Of a stretch of 64,000 nt of DNA, positions 25,898 through 36,213 are shown piece after piece. This DNA comes from Abiotrophia defectiva ATCC 49176. GTDB lineage: Bacteria > Bacillota > Bacilli > Lactobacillales > Aerococcaceae. Location of the stretch: positions 469,761-533,760 of the forward strand of contig NZ_KI535340.1 of NCBI RefSeq assembly GCF_000160075.2. Reading direction: 5' to 3'. The notes below the pieces were generated by a model, which worked only from the letters and a program-made list of their open reading frames with translations, did not search any database and was not told the DNA's origin. The stretch's first letter is position 1; every line of letters starts with the position of its first letter. A program made the position numbers and the translations under genes.

Positions 25898-26542
25898 CTA
25901 ACATTCTCCTTTGATTTCAGCCCAGAATTGTGCCAGGTACTGACGCATAAAGACTGTTCGCTCTTGGGCTAGAGCACGGCCTGAGGCAGTATTCATCAAG
26001 TCAGCTAGCTTTAATAATTTCTCATCAAAATGCGCCAGACTGCTCTGATTCTGACGATAATCTTCTTGACTTAATTGGGACAAATCACGAGGAGGCAAGT
26101 CATTATAGAGATCATGTCCTCGTGAACCTCCATAATAAAAGGTACGAGCTATGCCAATTGCCCCTAAGGCATCTAGTCGGTCTGCATCCTGTACAATTTG
26201 CCCTTCAAGTGATAGAGATTGTTTTTCTTGCAGATTTTTGCTAAAAGACTGACGGTCCATAATTTCTAAAATAGTATCTCGCTCTGGTAAAGTTGCTCCT
26301 GCTTGTATTAGAAGCTCTGCTACTTCTCTGCGCGCTTGAGCTGGATTTGATGTCACCTTATCATCAATAACATCATGCAACCAAGCTGCAGCTAGCACAA
26401 TGGAGGTTTTAATGGGCTGTGATTCAGCCACCATCAAACGCTGAGCATTGGCAACCACACGTTCAAGGTGCTGAATTTCGTGCCCTGTCTTATCTTGTGC
26501 CATACGTTGACGCGCAAAAGCTTCAATGATTCCTAAATCCAT
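25898..26542 (-). CDS. HD-domain phosphohydrolase
   Basis: A 214-residue HD-superfamily protein of the YpgQ/YedJ type. Metal-binding residues are seen as ETHIQH-like GHEIQHLERV near 20, the central HD pair in AAAWLHDVIDD near 56, and a late Asp in VQDADRLDALGAIGIART near 135. Relatives are nucleotide pyrophosphohydrolases or phosphohydrolases of the cytoplasm; the substrate here is unknown. RBS AAAGGAGTG precedes the ATG. Its stop overlaps the start region of the rRNA methyltransferase gene downstream, so the two form an operon. Confidence 0.85.
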   Translation of the reverse strand: MDLGIIEAFARQRMAQDKTGHEIQHLERVVANAQRLMVAESQPIKTSIVLAAAWLHDVIDDKVTSNPAQARREVAELLIQAGATLPERDTILEIMDRQSFSKNLQEKQSLSLEGQIVQDADRLDALGAIGIARTFYYGGSRGHDLYNDLPPRDLSQLSQEDYRQNQSSLAHFDEKLLKLADLMNTASGRALAQERTVFMRQYLAQFWAEIKGEC

Positions 26543-26622
26543 TCCCCGTCACACTCCTTTCTTGTATTCTAGCATAAGAGTCCTGCTCAAGGCTAGCACC
26601 CAGTGTTTACTTGCTTAAGCAG

Positions 26623-26664
26623 AAAAAATCCCTCAGTCCTTGATAAGAAGGCTGAGGGATTTTG
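26623..26664 (-). terminator. Terminator after the giant adhesin gene
   Basis: AAAATCCCTCAG and CTGAGGGATTTT (26652-26663) form a long stem; the minus strand continues TTTTTTCT. The terminator begins a few bases past the adhesin stop codon. Confidence 0.88.
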
Positions 26665-26672
26665 ACTAGGCT

Positions 26673-29600
26673 TTAGTCTTCATCTGTCGCTTGGCGCTTG
26701 CGCGTCGCAACTAGGCCGACACTTGCTAAGATGGTCAAGGCCACACCTGAGAAGAAGCTATAGTCTGGGGCTTCACCCGTTGCTGGTAAGAGCCCTTGTG
26801 TTTGCACTTCTGGCTCACTTGGAGCGACTGGCACTGGTACAACGGTTGGCACATATTGTGCTGTCACCTTGCGCCCGTTGCGGTCAACCCGAACCACGGT
26901 CACACCACTTGCTTGGCCTAAGAAGCCTGCTTCTGGTGTGAAGGTCACAGAACCATCTGGGTTAAGAACATAAGTCCCTTCCCCTGGCACGGTTAATTCA
27001 GTTTGACCATTTTCGAAGGTAGCAGGGATGGTTAGATCCACATCCCCTTCAAAGACTGGCGTCCCGGTTTGTTTTTCACCTGGGTAGCCGGTTGAAGTCG
27101 TATCTTGTGTCTTCACTTGTCCGTAAACGGTTGGAATGTACTGAATCTTCAGTTCTTTCCCGTTGACATCACGACGGATGACCGTAATTGGACTTGCTTC
27201 ACCAATAAAGTCTGGCTCTGGCGTGAAGGTCACTTCCCCTGTCTCAGGGTTGACGGTGTAAGTCCCTTGACCTGGTACGGTCACGCTGGTGACCCCACCT
27301 TCAAGGTAAGCTGGAACCTTGGTATCCACTTGGCCCTTGAAGTCTGGTAACTTGCTTTGGCTTTGACCCTTCATGCCCTCGCTAGTTACGCTAGCGTTAA
27401 CTACTGGTGAGTAAGTTGCTTCAGCAGTTGTTCCGTTAACGTCAGTGGCTTGAATGCGGGCTGGGACTGGTTGACCCACATAACCTGGATTTGGTGTGAA
27501 GGTCACGGTTCCATCTTGGGCTAAGCTGTAGGTCCCGACTTGCTTGCCATCTTGATCCAAAGCTGGAATAGTGGTGTCAGCCACAGCTTGGCCATTGACC
27601 ACAAACTTGAGGCTGCCTGGGACTAAGTCAACGGATTGTTCTGTGCCGTTAATATTGGCAGAACCCGGCATAAACTTAACTTGACCTGTTTGGGCTTGGT
27701 TAACTACACCTGAAGAGTAATCGTCGTTGGCACCTGGTTTAACTGGAACAACAGTTGCTTGGTAAGTAGCCGTCACTGGGGTGCCGTTCTTATCGACGCG
27801 TTTAACCGTCAATTGCGAACCTTGTCCCGTGAAGGTCTTCTCTGGTACAAACTCGATGGAGCCATCTGCTTGGATGGTGTAGACCCCTTCGCCGATAACG
27901 GTCTTAGTGGTGGTGCCGTCTTCGAAGGTCATTGGCACGCTGTCATCCATTGGCACAAGAGCAGCACCTGGCGTGAAGACTGGCTTACCTGATTGTTTGT
28001 AACCTTGCGCCCCAGTTGAAGTCGCTGGCGTGCTTGTTGGCGTTACCTTGGTCACAGTTGGCGTGTAAGTCGCGGTCACTGGGGTACCGTTCTTATCGAC
28101 ACGTTTAACTGTCACTGGATCTGGACTGCCCACGAATTGTTTGTTTGGCGTGAAGGTGATGGACCCATCTGGATTGATAGAGTACTCCCCTACGCCTGGG
28201 ACTGACTTGGTGCTTGAACCATCTTCGAAGGTCATTGGCACGCTGTCATCCATTGGCACAATTGGGTCACCTGGGGTGAAGCTTGGCGTACCTGATTGAG
28301 GTAGACCTTGTGCTCCTGTTGAAGTGGCTGGAGTGCTGGTTGGCGTTACCTTGGTCACTGTTGGCGTGTAAGTTGCGGTCACTGGGGTGCCGTTCTTGTC
28401 TACGCGTTTAACTGTTACTGGGTCTGGGGTCCCTACGTATTGTTTGTCTGGTGTAAAGGTGATAGACCCATCTGGGTTGATAGAGTATTCACCTACGCCT
28501 GGTACTGACTTAGTCGTAGAACCATCTTCGAAGGTCATTGGCACGCTGTCATCCATTGGCACAACTGGGTCACCTGGCGTGAAGCTTGGGCTACCTGTTT
28601 GTGGTTGACCTTGCAGACCAGTTGAAGTGGCTGGCGTGCTGGTTGGCGTTACCTTGGTCACTGTTGGCGTGTAAGTCGCGGTGACTGGTGTGCCATTCTT
28701 GTCTACGCGTTTAACTGTTACTGGGTCTGGGGTCCCTACGTATTGTTTGTCTGGCGTGAAGGTGATAGAGCCATCTGGATTGATGGTGTAGACACCGACG
28801 TTTGGCACAGTCTTAGTGCTTGAACCATCTTCAAAGGTCATTGGTACGGTATCATCCATTGGCACCTCTGGCGCCCCTTCTTTGAAGACTGGACTGCCAG
28901 TTTGTGGTTGACCTTGCAGACCTGTCGAAGTAGCAGGAGTGCTAGTAGGAGTAACTCGCGTCACTTCTACTTGGTAGTCAGCGGTCACTGGAGTACCGTT
29001 CTTGTCTACACGTTTGACTCTTACTGGATCTGGTTTGCCCACAAATTGTTTGTCTGGCGTGAAGGTGATGGAACCATCTGGGTTAATAGAGTATTCACCT
29101 ACACCTGGGACTGATTTTGTACTTGAACCGTCTTCGAAGGTCATTGGCACGGTGTCGTCCATTGGTACCTCAGGATTACCTGGGGTGAAGGTTGGAGTAC
29201 CAGTTTGTTTTTGACCTTGAAGGCCAGTTGAGCTGACATCTTCAGAAGTTGGAGTGACTGGTGTCACAGTCGGGGTGTATTGAGCGGTGACTGGCGTACC
29301 GTTCTTGTCTACACGTTTAACTACCACTGCTGCTGGTGTTCCAACATATTGTTTTTCAGGTGTGAAGGTGATGGAACCATCTGGATTGATAGAGTATTCA
29401 CCTACGCCTGGAACTGATTTTGTCGTCTGACCATCATCGAAGGTCATTGGGCTATCCATATCGATTGGAACCGCTGGGTCACCTGGTGTAAAGCTTGGGG
29501 TACCTGATTGTGGTAAGCCTTGAGCCCCTGTTGATGCAGCATCTTGGCTGGTTGGAGTGACTCTTGTGACGGTTGGTGTGTAGTTGGCAGTGACTGGCGT

Positions 29601-32600
29601 GCCGTTCTTATCCACACGTTTAACCATTACTGGTGCTGGAGTGCCTACATATTGTTTGTCTGGTGTGAAGGTGATGGTGCCATCTGGATTGATAGAGTAT
29701 TCACCTACGCCTGGAACTGATTTTGTACTTGAACCGTCTTCGAAGGTCATTGGGCTATCCAAATCAATTGGCACTGCTGGGTCACCTGGGGTGAAAACTG
29801 GCGTACCCGTTTGTGGAACCCCTTGAACTCCGGTTGAGGTGTCATCCTTACTTGTTGGGGTTACCTTGGTTACAGTTGGCGTGTATTGAGCGGTTACTTC
29901 CGTCCCGTTCTTATCCACACGTTTAACAGTAACAGGTGCTGGAGTCCCGACGTATTGCTTGTCTGGGGTGAAGGTGATGGAACCATCTGGATTGATAGAG
30001 TATTCACCCACTCCAGGAACGATCTTCTTAGGTTGCCCGTCTTCGAAGGTCATTGGGCTATCCAAATCAATTGGCACTGCTGGGTCACCTGGGGTGAAGA
30101 CTGGCGTACCTGTTTGTGGAATCCCTTGAACACCGGTTGAGGTGTCATCCTTACTTGTTGGGGTTACCTTGGTTACAGTTGGCGTGTAAGTTGCGGTTAC
30201 TTCTGTCCCGTTCTTATCCACACGTTTAACTGTCACTGGGGCCGGAGTCCCAACATACTGCTTATCTGGCGTGAAGGTGATGGAACCATCTGGGTTGATA
30301 GAGTATTCACCCACATTTGGAACCTTCTTAGTGCTTGAACCATCTTCGAAGGTCATTGGTTTCGTATCATCAAGTGGTACTAAAGGATCACCGGCAGTGA
30401 AGGTTGGGGTACCCTTTTGAGGTTGGCCTTGAACACCTTCTGAAGTGTCATTGGTGCTAGTTGGCGTTACTCTCGTCACTGTTGGCGTGTACTTAGCAGT
30501 CACTTCAGTTCCGTTCTTATCGACACGTTTTACAACTACTGGGTCTGGCGTACCAACATATTGCTTGTCTGGTGTAAAGGTGATGGAGCCATCTGGGTTG
30601 ATGGAGTATTCACCTACACCAGGTACAGTCTTAGTAGGTTGACCGTCTTCAAAGGTCATTGGGCTGTCTAAGTCGATTGGTACTGCCTTGTCGCCAGGTG
30701 TAAAGACTGGGGTACCAGTTTGTGGTTGACCTTGGACACCAGTCGAGGTGTCATCCTTACTTGTTGGGGTCACCTTGGTCACAGTTGGCGTGTAAGTCGC
30801 AGTTACTTCGGTACCGTTCTTATCAACACGTTTAACCGTTACTGGCGCTGGAGTCCCGACATACTGCTTATCTGGCGTGAAGGTGATGGAACCATCTGGA
30901 TTGATGGTGTAGACACCGACGTTTGGCACAGTCTTAGTGCTTGAACCATCTTCGAAGGTCATCGGCTTGCTGTCATCGATTGGTACCAATGGATTGCCTT
31001 CGGTAAAGGTTGGCGTACCTTTTTGTGGTTGCCCCTGAATGCCACTAGACTCAGCGTTAGTGCTAGTTGGAGTTACTCGCGTTACGGTTGGCGTGTACTT
31101 CGCAGTCACTTCCGTGCCGTTCTTGTCGACACGTTTCACAACTACTGGGTCTGGGGTACCAACGTATTGTTTATCTGGTGTGAAAGTGATGGAGCCATCT
31201 GGATTGATGGTGTAGACGCCGACACCTTGTACTGTCTTAGTAGGTTGACCGTCTTCGAAGGTCATTGGACTATCCAAGTCGATTGGCACTTCTGGATTAC
31301 CTGGTGAGAAGGTTGGTGTTCCCTTTTGTGGTTGGCCTTGTACACCTTCTGAGGTGTCATCCGTGCTAGTTGGCGTTACCTTGGTTACCGTTGGAGTGTA
31401 GGTCGCGGTTACTTCGGTACCGTTCTTGTCCACACGCTTAACAGTGACTGGGTCTGGTGTGCCGACATATTGTTTGTCTGGCGTGAAGGTAATCGTACCA
31501 TCAGACTCAATGACATAAGTCCCAACATTTGGTACTTTCTTAGTGCTTGAACCGTCTTCGAAAGTCATTGGCTTAGAGTCATCAAGTGGAACAAGTGGGT
31601 CGCCAGCAGTGAAGGTTGGTGTACCTTTTTGTGGCTTTCCTTGGATTCCGCTCGATTCAGAATTAGTGCTTATTGGCGTTACCTTAGTTACAGTAGGCGT
31701 GTAAGTAGCGGTTACTTCTGTTCCGTTCTTGTCCACACGTTTAACTGTCACTGGGGCCGGAGTCCCAACATATTGCTTCTCTGGGGTAAAGGTGATAGAA
31801 CCATCTGGGTTGATAGAGTATTCACCCACATTTGGAACCTTCTTAGTGCTTGAACCATCTTCAAAGGTCATTGGTTTCGTATCATCAAGTGGTACTAAAG
31901 GATCACCTGCAGTGAAAGTAGGTGTTCCTTTTTGAGGTTGCCCTTGTACACCTTCTGACGTGTCATTAGTACTGGTTGGGGTTACCTTGGTTACAGTCGG
32001 TGTATAAGTAGCGGTTACTGGCGTACCATTCTTATCCACACGCTTAACTGTCACTGGGGCTGGTGTCCCAACATACTGTTTCTCTGGGGTGAAGGTAATG
32101 GAGCCATCTGGATTGATGGTGTAGACGCCGACGTTTGGCACAGTCTTAGTGCTTGAACCATCTTCGAAGGTCATTGGTTTCGTATCATCAAGTGGTACTA
32201 AAGGATCACCAGCTTTGAAGGTCGGTGTTCCTTTTTGAGGTTGACCTTGTACACCGTTTGATTCAGCGTTGGTGCTAGTTGGGGTTACTTGCGTAACGTT
32301 TGGCTGATAAACTGCATCTGCCGTAGAACCATTGCTGTCTGTTACACGAAGGCGTGCAGGAGTAGGAGTCCCATAGAAATCTGGAGCTGGTTGGAAGCTG
32401 ATTTCACCATTTGGTTTAACTGTATAGGTTCCTTGTACCTTGCCACTCGCGTCGCTAACTGTCAAGGTATTACCTTGTTGAACTTGCCCATCCACTACGA
32501 ATTGTGGCCCAGCTGGGTTCAATGGAACTGTTTGAGTTTGGTTATTAACAGTTGCTTGACCCGGCGTGAAATTAAGTTGGCTAGTTTGGAGTTGCCCTTG

Positions 32601-35600
32601 AAGCCCAGTAGTCTGAGTATCTTGGCCTGTAGGAGTTGCAGCCTTGACATCGGCTTGGTAAGTAGCAGTTACTTCTGTCCCGTTCTTATCCACACGTTTA
32701 ACAGTTTCAGGATTTGGACGACCAGTATAGCCAGGAAGTGGTTGGAAGGTTACACGACCTGTATTATCCACTGTATAAGTCCCAACACCTGGAACTTCCT
32801 TAGTTGATTTACCATTGTCAAAGGTTGGCGCAACGGCTTCATCAATTGGCACACGGCTATCGCCTGGAGTGAAGACTAGGTTGCCGGATTGCTCAGCCCC
32901 TTGAATACCTTCAGAGCTTGCGTTCTGACCTGTTGGTACAACTGGCGTCACCTTCGGTTGGTAAGTCGCTCGGTGAGGTTGCCCAGAAGCATCATTTACT
33001 TGTAAATTAACTGGATCTACCGTCCCAACAAATGACTTGTTTGGAGTGAAAGTTACGCGACCTGTTGCTGGATCTAAGTTAAAGGTCCCGACTTCCTTAC
33101 CACCAGAAGTTGCTGGAATACTTGTTCCTGATACAGGATTACCCTCAGCATCTAAGAAAGTAGCTGGATTGCTAGCCGATGGCTGAACAGGAGTGTTGGC
33201 TGGATCCCCATCATTAAAGACGATGTCTTTTTCTTGTGGTAAACCTTGTGCGTCGGTTGAAACGTTCTCAGTATGCTTCAATACATTTGGAACATAACGA
33301 GCGTCCATAGTATTGAGCGTATCACTTACATGTGCTTCTGAATTGTTCTTAGCGGTCCAGTTAGTGTCTGATCCGTTGGTATCAAAACGACGAATATTAA
33401 TCCCTGCTGCTTTACCAGTAAAACCTGCCGCAGGCTCAAAAACAACATTAACGTCAGCGCCATCTGCGGTCACTTTATAGCGTCCTTCTGTCGTAGTATA
33501 CCATCCCTCACCATTTGGTGTTAGGGTCTGCCCTGTATTATCTAAAACGATTGGTGCTTTGTTGGTGTCAATGGCTGCTTTGGCATTCTCATCGTTCTTA
33601 TCAACACCACGAGGAGTAAAGTGAAGGGTTGCTTTTTGTTGTTGATCTTGTAAACCAAAAGTCTCCTTCTTCTCACCTTTTGGTGGATAGGTTAAGAGCA
33701 CTTCTAAGTCCTCTACTTCCCCACTAAATGCTGTTCCAGTAGGTTTTTCAATATCCCCTTGGTTCAAGGCAATACGAATACGCATCCCAATCTTGTTCAC
33801 CTGATCATTGGTCATCGGCGGATGATTTCTAAAGTTAACAGTGAAGTCTCCTTCACCCGTTACTTCAGTGAAATCACTGGCTTCATTATCATCGAACTTT
33901 CCGTTTTGGTTGAAGTCCATCCAAGCACGAACATATGCCTTGGCATTGCCATTGGCATTTGCGTGGAAACGAACAGAGTAATTCCCGTCACGAAGACGAT
34001 CTGCCCGGAAAAGATTGTGAGTCTGATTAACTAAATCATCAGGCAAGAGTTGCTTGATACCCTCATCGGCGTGGTCTGTATTATCATCGTGAGTCCAATC
34101 ACCGCCAGAAGACGTGTCAATATCTGCTGCCACACGACCAAGGTATGGTTGTGGATTTCTAGCACCTGTCTCCGCATCATAACCAGAAATTGTGTGAACA
34201 GCCTTACCATAAGACTCAGGCGCATCCCCTTCATCGACAACCATAAACCCAATCATGGCTGCTTGTTGACCAGAAGAAGCAATATAGATTCCTACTTCTG
34301 AGGCACCACGCGTCATAACAATTGGTACAGTATTACGTTTAGAGGTGTTAGGACCAAACACTTGAGAGCCTAACCCTCCCGTTCTTTGATCTGGATTGGT
34401 ATAAGAATACCAATGTACACCACTACCATCATTCCCGATATATTGGCCATCTGTATTAGGTTGTATTGGCGCATAAGTCTCTGTAATTTCAGTTCCATTT
34501 GGCGAGACACGCTTCCATTCGGCTAAATGTTCCCATCCTTGACCATTAGTGGTAAAGATAGCATATTCACCTGGGTTAGCTTCTTCACCATCGGCCATGA
34601 CTACTGTCGCCTTAACTGGCTTACCAAGATAGGTCGCTTCAACCTTGAAAGTCACCCCATAGTTAGCAGCATTTTTAGGCACCTGTAACTGAGTTTTACG
34701 GCCCTTGGTATCAATTCCCTGTTCTTTAATAGCTGTCCATCTATTCTGGGGCGCCCCAATAATCTTAGGTCGATAGTCATCACCTTTGTTCTGCTGATCC
34801 GAATATTCTCCAGTATAAGGCAACCAGGTATTCTTGGCATTTGGATCATAACTATCTTTGTACTCAGTTCCCTTCACACGGTCACGGTAGATTTCCGTTG
34901 AGTGAAACGGCTTCAAGGAAGTAACAGTCAGCTTAATCCGATAACCTGGCGAAATTTCTTTTTCGTAGACCGTGCCGACTTGGAAAGCGCCATTAGCATC
35001 AAGATTAGTCAATGAGCTAGGATCGCTGAAGTCTAACCAGTTAATTTGTTTCATTAAATCTGCTGGACGCTTCTTCTCTGAATCCGCTAAAGTAGGTTTC
35101 GCAATTGTGCTATTAGGATCACCATCCCGTAAACCGGTAGGTGTAGCATCTCGTCGTACACGACGAGAACGGCTAGGTTGAGTTACCTCAGTATTTGCCG
35201 TTGGTTGTTCTGAACTGGTCGCAGGGCTCGTTGCCGCTGGTTGAGCAGGTGCTGCCGGTGTTGCTGAATTTTCAGAACTCGCTTGAGCAGCTTGGTCCTC
35301 CTTGTTAGCAGGCTCTTCCTTCTGACTTGACGACTCAGCAGCTGATGATTCAGATGCTGCCGGTGCGCTTGCTTGGTCTGATGAAGCTGAGCTAGCAGGT
35401 GTTGCGTCTGCCGCTTGATCCGGACTGGCCGCTTGGACTGCCGGTTGATGACTTGTCTCTGACGCTACTTCGTGATCTAAACTGGTTGTAGTCACATTAT
35501 CTTGACTTTCAGCTTGAACCGCTGCGCCATTAGCGAAATAAATACCGCAGGCTACAGCAACTGAGGCCGCCCCGAAGCTAAACTTTTTAATCGCATAGCG

Positions 35601-35657
35601 CGTGACTTTTTCGCCTTGTTTTTGCTGATTCATCTGCCGATTATTCTTACTAAACAT
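26673..35657 (-). CDS. cshA: Giant CshA-like fibrillar adhesin with YSIRK signal and LPXTG anchor
   Basis: A 2994-residue wall-anchored protein. A YSIRK-like export signal (KVTRYAIKKFSFGAASVAVA) is followed by an Ala/Ser/Glu-rich low-complexity stretch (about 60-170). A non-repetitive domain (about 170-790) holds a GEVED-type segment (FSGEVEDLEVLLTYPP). About 21 CshA-type repeats follow, the middle 15 being 101 residues each (TPTS..., then TFEDGSSTKTVPNVG, then VKRVDKNGT). The end is LPATG at 2957-2961, a hydrophobic segment and RKRQATDED for sortase A. CshA-type proteins form surface fibrils that bind fibronectin and other bacteria. ATG 35657 follows GGAGGAG. Monocistronic, ending at a terminator. 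The binding partner here is unknown. Confidence 0.92.
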   Translation of the reverse strand: MFSKNNRQMNQQKQGEKVTRYAIKKFSFGAASVAVACGIYFANGAAVQAESQDNVTTTSLDHEVASETSHQPAVQAASPDQAADATPASSASSDQASAPAASESSAAESSSQKEEPANKEDQAAQASSENSATPAAPAQPAATSPATSSEQPTANTEVTQPSRSRRVRRDATPTGLRDGDPNSTIAKPTLADSEKKRPADLMKQINWLDFSDPSSLTNLDANGAFQVGTVYEKEISPGYRIKLTVTSLKPFHSTEIYRDRVKGTEYKDSYDPNAKNTWLPYTGEYSDQQNKGDDYRPKIIGAPQNRWTAIKEQGIDTKGRKTQLQVPKNAANYGVTFKVEATYLGKPVKATVVMADGEEANPGEYAIFTTNGQGWEHLAEWKRVSPNGTEITETYAPIQPNTDGQYIGNDGSGVHWYSYTNPDQRTGGLGSQVFGPNTSKRNTVPIVMTRGASEVGIYIASSGQQAAMIGFMVVDEGDAPESYGKAVHTISGYDAETGARNPQPYLGRVAADIDTSSGGDWTHDDNTDHADEGIKQLLPDDLVNQTHNLFRADRLRDGNYSVRFHANANGNAKAYVRAWMDFNQNGKFDDNEASDFTEVTGEGDFTVNFRNHPPMTNDQVNKIGMRIRIALNQGDIEKPTGTAFSGEVEDLEVLLTYPPKGEKKETFGLQDQQQKATLHFTPRGVDKNDENAKAAIDTNKAPIVLDNTGQTLTPNGEGWYTTTEGRYKVTADGADVNVVFEPAAGFTGKAAGINIRRFDTNGSDTNWTAKNNSEAHVSDTLNTMDARYVPNVLKHTENVSTDAQGLPQEKDIVFNDGDPANTPVQPSASNPATFLDAEGNPVSGTSIPATSGGKEVGTFNLDPATGRVTFTPNKSFVGTVDPVNLQVNDASGQPHRATYQPKVTPVVPTGQNASSEGIQGAEQSGNLVFTPGDSRVPIDEAVAPTFDNGKSTKEVPGVGTYTVDNTGRVTFQPLPGYTGRPNPETVKRVDKNGTEVTATYQADVKAATPTGQDTQTTGLQGQLQTSQLNFTPGQATVNNQTQTVPLNPAGPQFVVDGQVQQGNTLTVSDASGKVQGTYTVKPNGEISFQPAPDFYGTPTPARLRVTDSNGSTADAVYQPNVTQVTPTSTNAESNGVQGQPQKGTPTFKAGDPLVPLDDTKPMTFEDGSSTKTVPNVGVYTINPDGSITFTPEKQYVGTPAPVTVKRVDKNGTPVTATYTPTVTKVTPTSTNDTSEGVQGQPQKGTPTFTAGDPLVPLDDTKPMTFEDGSSTKKVPNVGEYSINPDGSITFTPEKQYVGTPAPVTVKRVDKNGTEVTATYTPTVTKVTPISTNSESSGIQGKPQKGTPTFTAGDPLVPLDDSKPMTFEDGSSTKKVPNVGTYVIESDGTITFTPDKQYVGTPDPVTVKRVDKNGTEVTATYTPTVTKVTPTSTDDTSEGVQGQPQKGTPTFSPGNPEVPIDLDSPMTFEDGQPTKTVQGVGVYTINPDGSITFTPDKQYVGTPDPVVVKRVDKNGTEVTAKYTPTVTRVTPTSTNAESSGIQGQPQKGTPTFTEGNPLVPIDDSKPMTFEDGSSTKTVPNVGVYTINPDGSITFTPDKQYVGTPAPVTVKRVDKNGTEVTATYTPTVTKVTPTSKDDTSTGVQGQPQTGTPVFTPGDKAVPIDLDSPMTFEDGQPTKTVPGVGEYSINPDGSITFTPDKQYVGTPDPVVVKRVDKNGTEVTAKYTPTVTRVTPTSTNDTSEGVQGQPQKGTPTFTAGDPLVPLDDTKPMTFEDGSSTKKVPNVGEYSINPDGSITFTPDKQYVGTPAPVTVKRVDKNGTEVTATYTPTVTKVTPTSKDDTSTGVQGIPQTGTPVFTPGDPAVPIDLDSPMTFEDGQPKKIVPGVGEYSINPDGSITFTPDKQYVGTPAPVTVKRVDKNGTEVTAQYTPTVTKVTPTSKDDTSTGVQGVPQTGTPVFTPGDPAVPIDLDSPMTFEDGSSTKSVPGVGEYSINPDGTITFTPDKQYVGTPAPVMVKRVDKNGTPVTANYTPTVTRVTPTSQDAASTGAQGLPQSGTPSFTPGDPAVPIDMDSPMTFDDGQTTKSVPGVGEYSINPDGSITFTPEKQYVGTPAAVVVKRVDKNGTPVTAQYTPTVTPVTPTSEDVSSTGLQGQKQTGTPTFTPGNPEVPMDDTVPMTFEDGSSTKSVPGVGEYSINPDGSITFTPDKQFVGKPDPVRVKRVDKNGTPVTADYQVEVTRVTPTSTPATSTGLQGQPQTGSPVFKEGAPEVPMDDTVPMTFEDGSSTKTVPNVGVYTINPDGSITFTPDKQYVGTPDPVTVKRVDKNGTPVTATYTPTVTKVTPTSTPATSTGLQGQPQTGSPSFTPGDPVVPMDDSVPMTFEDGSTTKSVPGVGEYSINPDGSITFTPDKQYVGTPDPVTVKRVDKNGTPVTATYTPTVTKVTPTSTPATSTGAQGLPQSGTPSFTPGDPIVPMDDSVPMTFEDGSSTKSVPGVGEYSINPDGSITFTPNKQFVGSPDPVTVKRVDKNGTPVTATYTPTVTKVTPTSTPATSTGAQGYKQSGKPVFTPGAALVPMDDSVPMTFEDGTTTKTVIGEGVYTIQADGSIEFVPEKTFTGQGSQLTVKRVDKNGTPVTATYQATVVPVKPGANDDYSSGVVNQAQTGQVKFMPGSANINGTEQSVDLVPGSLKFVVNGQAVADTTIPALDQDGKQVGTYSLAQDGTVTFTPNPGYVGQPVPARIQATDVNGTTAEATYSPVVNASVTSEGMKGQSQSKLPDFKGQVDTKVPAYLEGGVTSVTVPGQGTYTVNPETGEVTFTPEPDFIGEASPITVIRRDVNGKELKIQYIPTVYGQVKTQDTTSTGYPGEKQTGTPVFEGDVDLTIPATFENGQTELTVPGEGTYVLNPDGSVTFTPEAGFLGQASGVTVVRVDRNGRKVTAQYVPTVVPVPVAPSEPEVQTQGLLPATGEAPDYSFFSGVALTILASVGLVATRKRQATDED
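27741..32285 (-). repeat. Fifteen in-frame 303-bp tandem repeats
   Basis: The stretch is 4545 bp, exactly 15 units of 303 bp, each coding for one 101-residue CshA-type repeat. Subtypes alternate: units starting TPTSTNDTSEGVQG, TPTSKDDTSTGVQG and TPTSTPATSTG. Some distant units are nearly identical (the fifth and tenth repeats of the protein; the DNA near 30300-30440 and 31800-31940), which points to shuffling by recombination. More divergent repeats flank it on both sides (about 26850-27740 and 32286-33290). Copy number may vary between strains, and the array is a risk for assembly errors. Confidence 0.9.
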
Positions 35658-35796
35658 AGACTGACTCCTCCAATAAAAAATATATGATGAAAGAAGCAAA
35701 CTAACAAGGAGGTTTTTCTCAGAGAGAATCTGCACACCAAGGTAATTGGAGCCAAGGTAATGCCCTTGCTAACTTGCTTCGTTCACTTCGTCAACT

Positions 35797-35825
35797 ATTA
35801 TAGTATATGCCGAATGAAATTGCAC
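35797..35825 (-). promoter_or_regulatory. Probable promoter of the adhesin gene
   Basis: The -10 TATAAT is at 35797-35802 on the minus strand; 17 bp upstream is GTGCAA (35820-35825), a poor -35. The leader would be about 130 nt and contains a direct repeat (CCAAGGTAAT at about 35735 and 35751). Confidence 0.45.
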
Positions 35826-35829
35826 GATG

Positions 35830-36180
35830 TTTTTTTGAAAATTTGACCCTAATCATTTAATAATCATTTTATTGACAACTATAATTTTTTAAAAAGTCTG
35901 ATTAATCTTCTTAGAGCCCGCTAATATGACACTTTATCGGAGGAGTTCAGGCTAAAAACAAGATCATAATATCTACTTATTAAAGCTTATATCCTAGCTA
36001 TATTATAAGACATGATTAGATAAAATAATCACTTGTCTAGTCCTTTTGTTACTTTATATCTGCTTATTAGTCATCTTTCACAAAAACTAATTTTTTCTTA
36101 AAGAAAATATGCCCATAAAAGCTTTCAACCCTACTCTATCATTCATTTGTTGAGCAACAAGCTCGTACCTGTAGCTTAAA
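35830..36180. other. AT-rich intergenic stretch without a recognised gene
   Basis: About 350 bp of AT-rich DNA between the secreted-protein terminator and the adhesin promoter. I see no ORF with a start and ribosome binding site and no strong hairpin. A Shine-Dalgarno-like GGAGGAG at 35939 on the plus strand has no start codon behind it. It may hold upstream control sites for the adhesin gene. Confidence 0.5.
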
Positions 36181-36183
36181 ATC

Positions 36184-36213
36184 AAAAAACCAGCTTGCTA
36201 GTTAGCAAGCTGG
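36184..36213 (-). terminator. Terminator after the DUF6612-like gene
   Basis: CCAGCTTGCTA (36190-36200) pairs with TAGCAAGCTGG (36203-36213); the minus strand continues TTTTTTGAT. Confidence 0.9.

Noticed and set aside
27741-32285. Regular repeats considered as a CRISPR array
   Set aside because: Units are 303 bp, in frame and coding, without short direct repeats and unique spacers, and no cas genes are near.
26723-34301. Many open frames of 60-170 codons on the plus strand inside the adhesin gene
   Set aside because: They repeat at 303-bp intervals as the reverse strand of the protein repeats and lack ribosome binding sites; they are shadows of one real gene.
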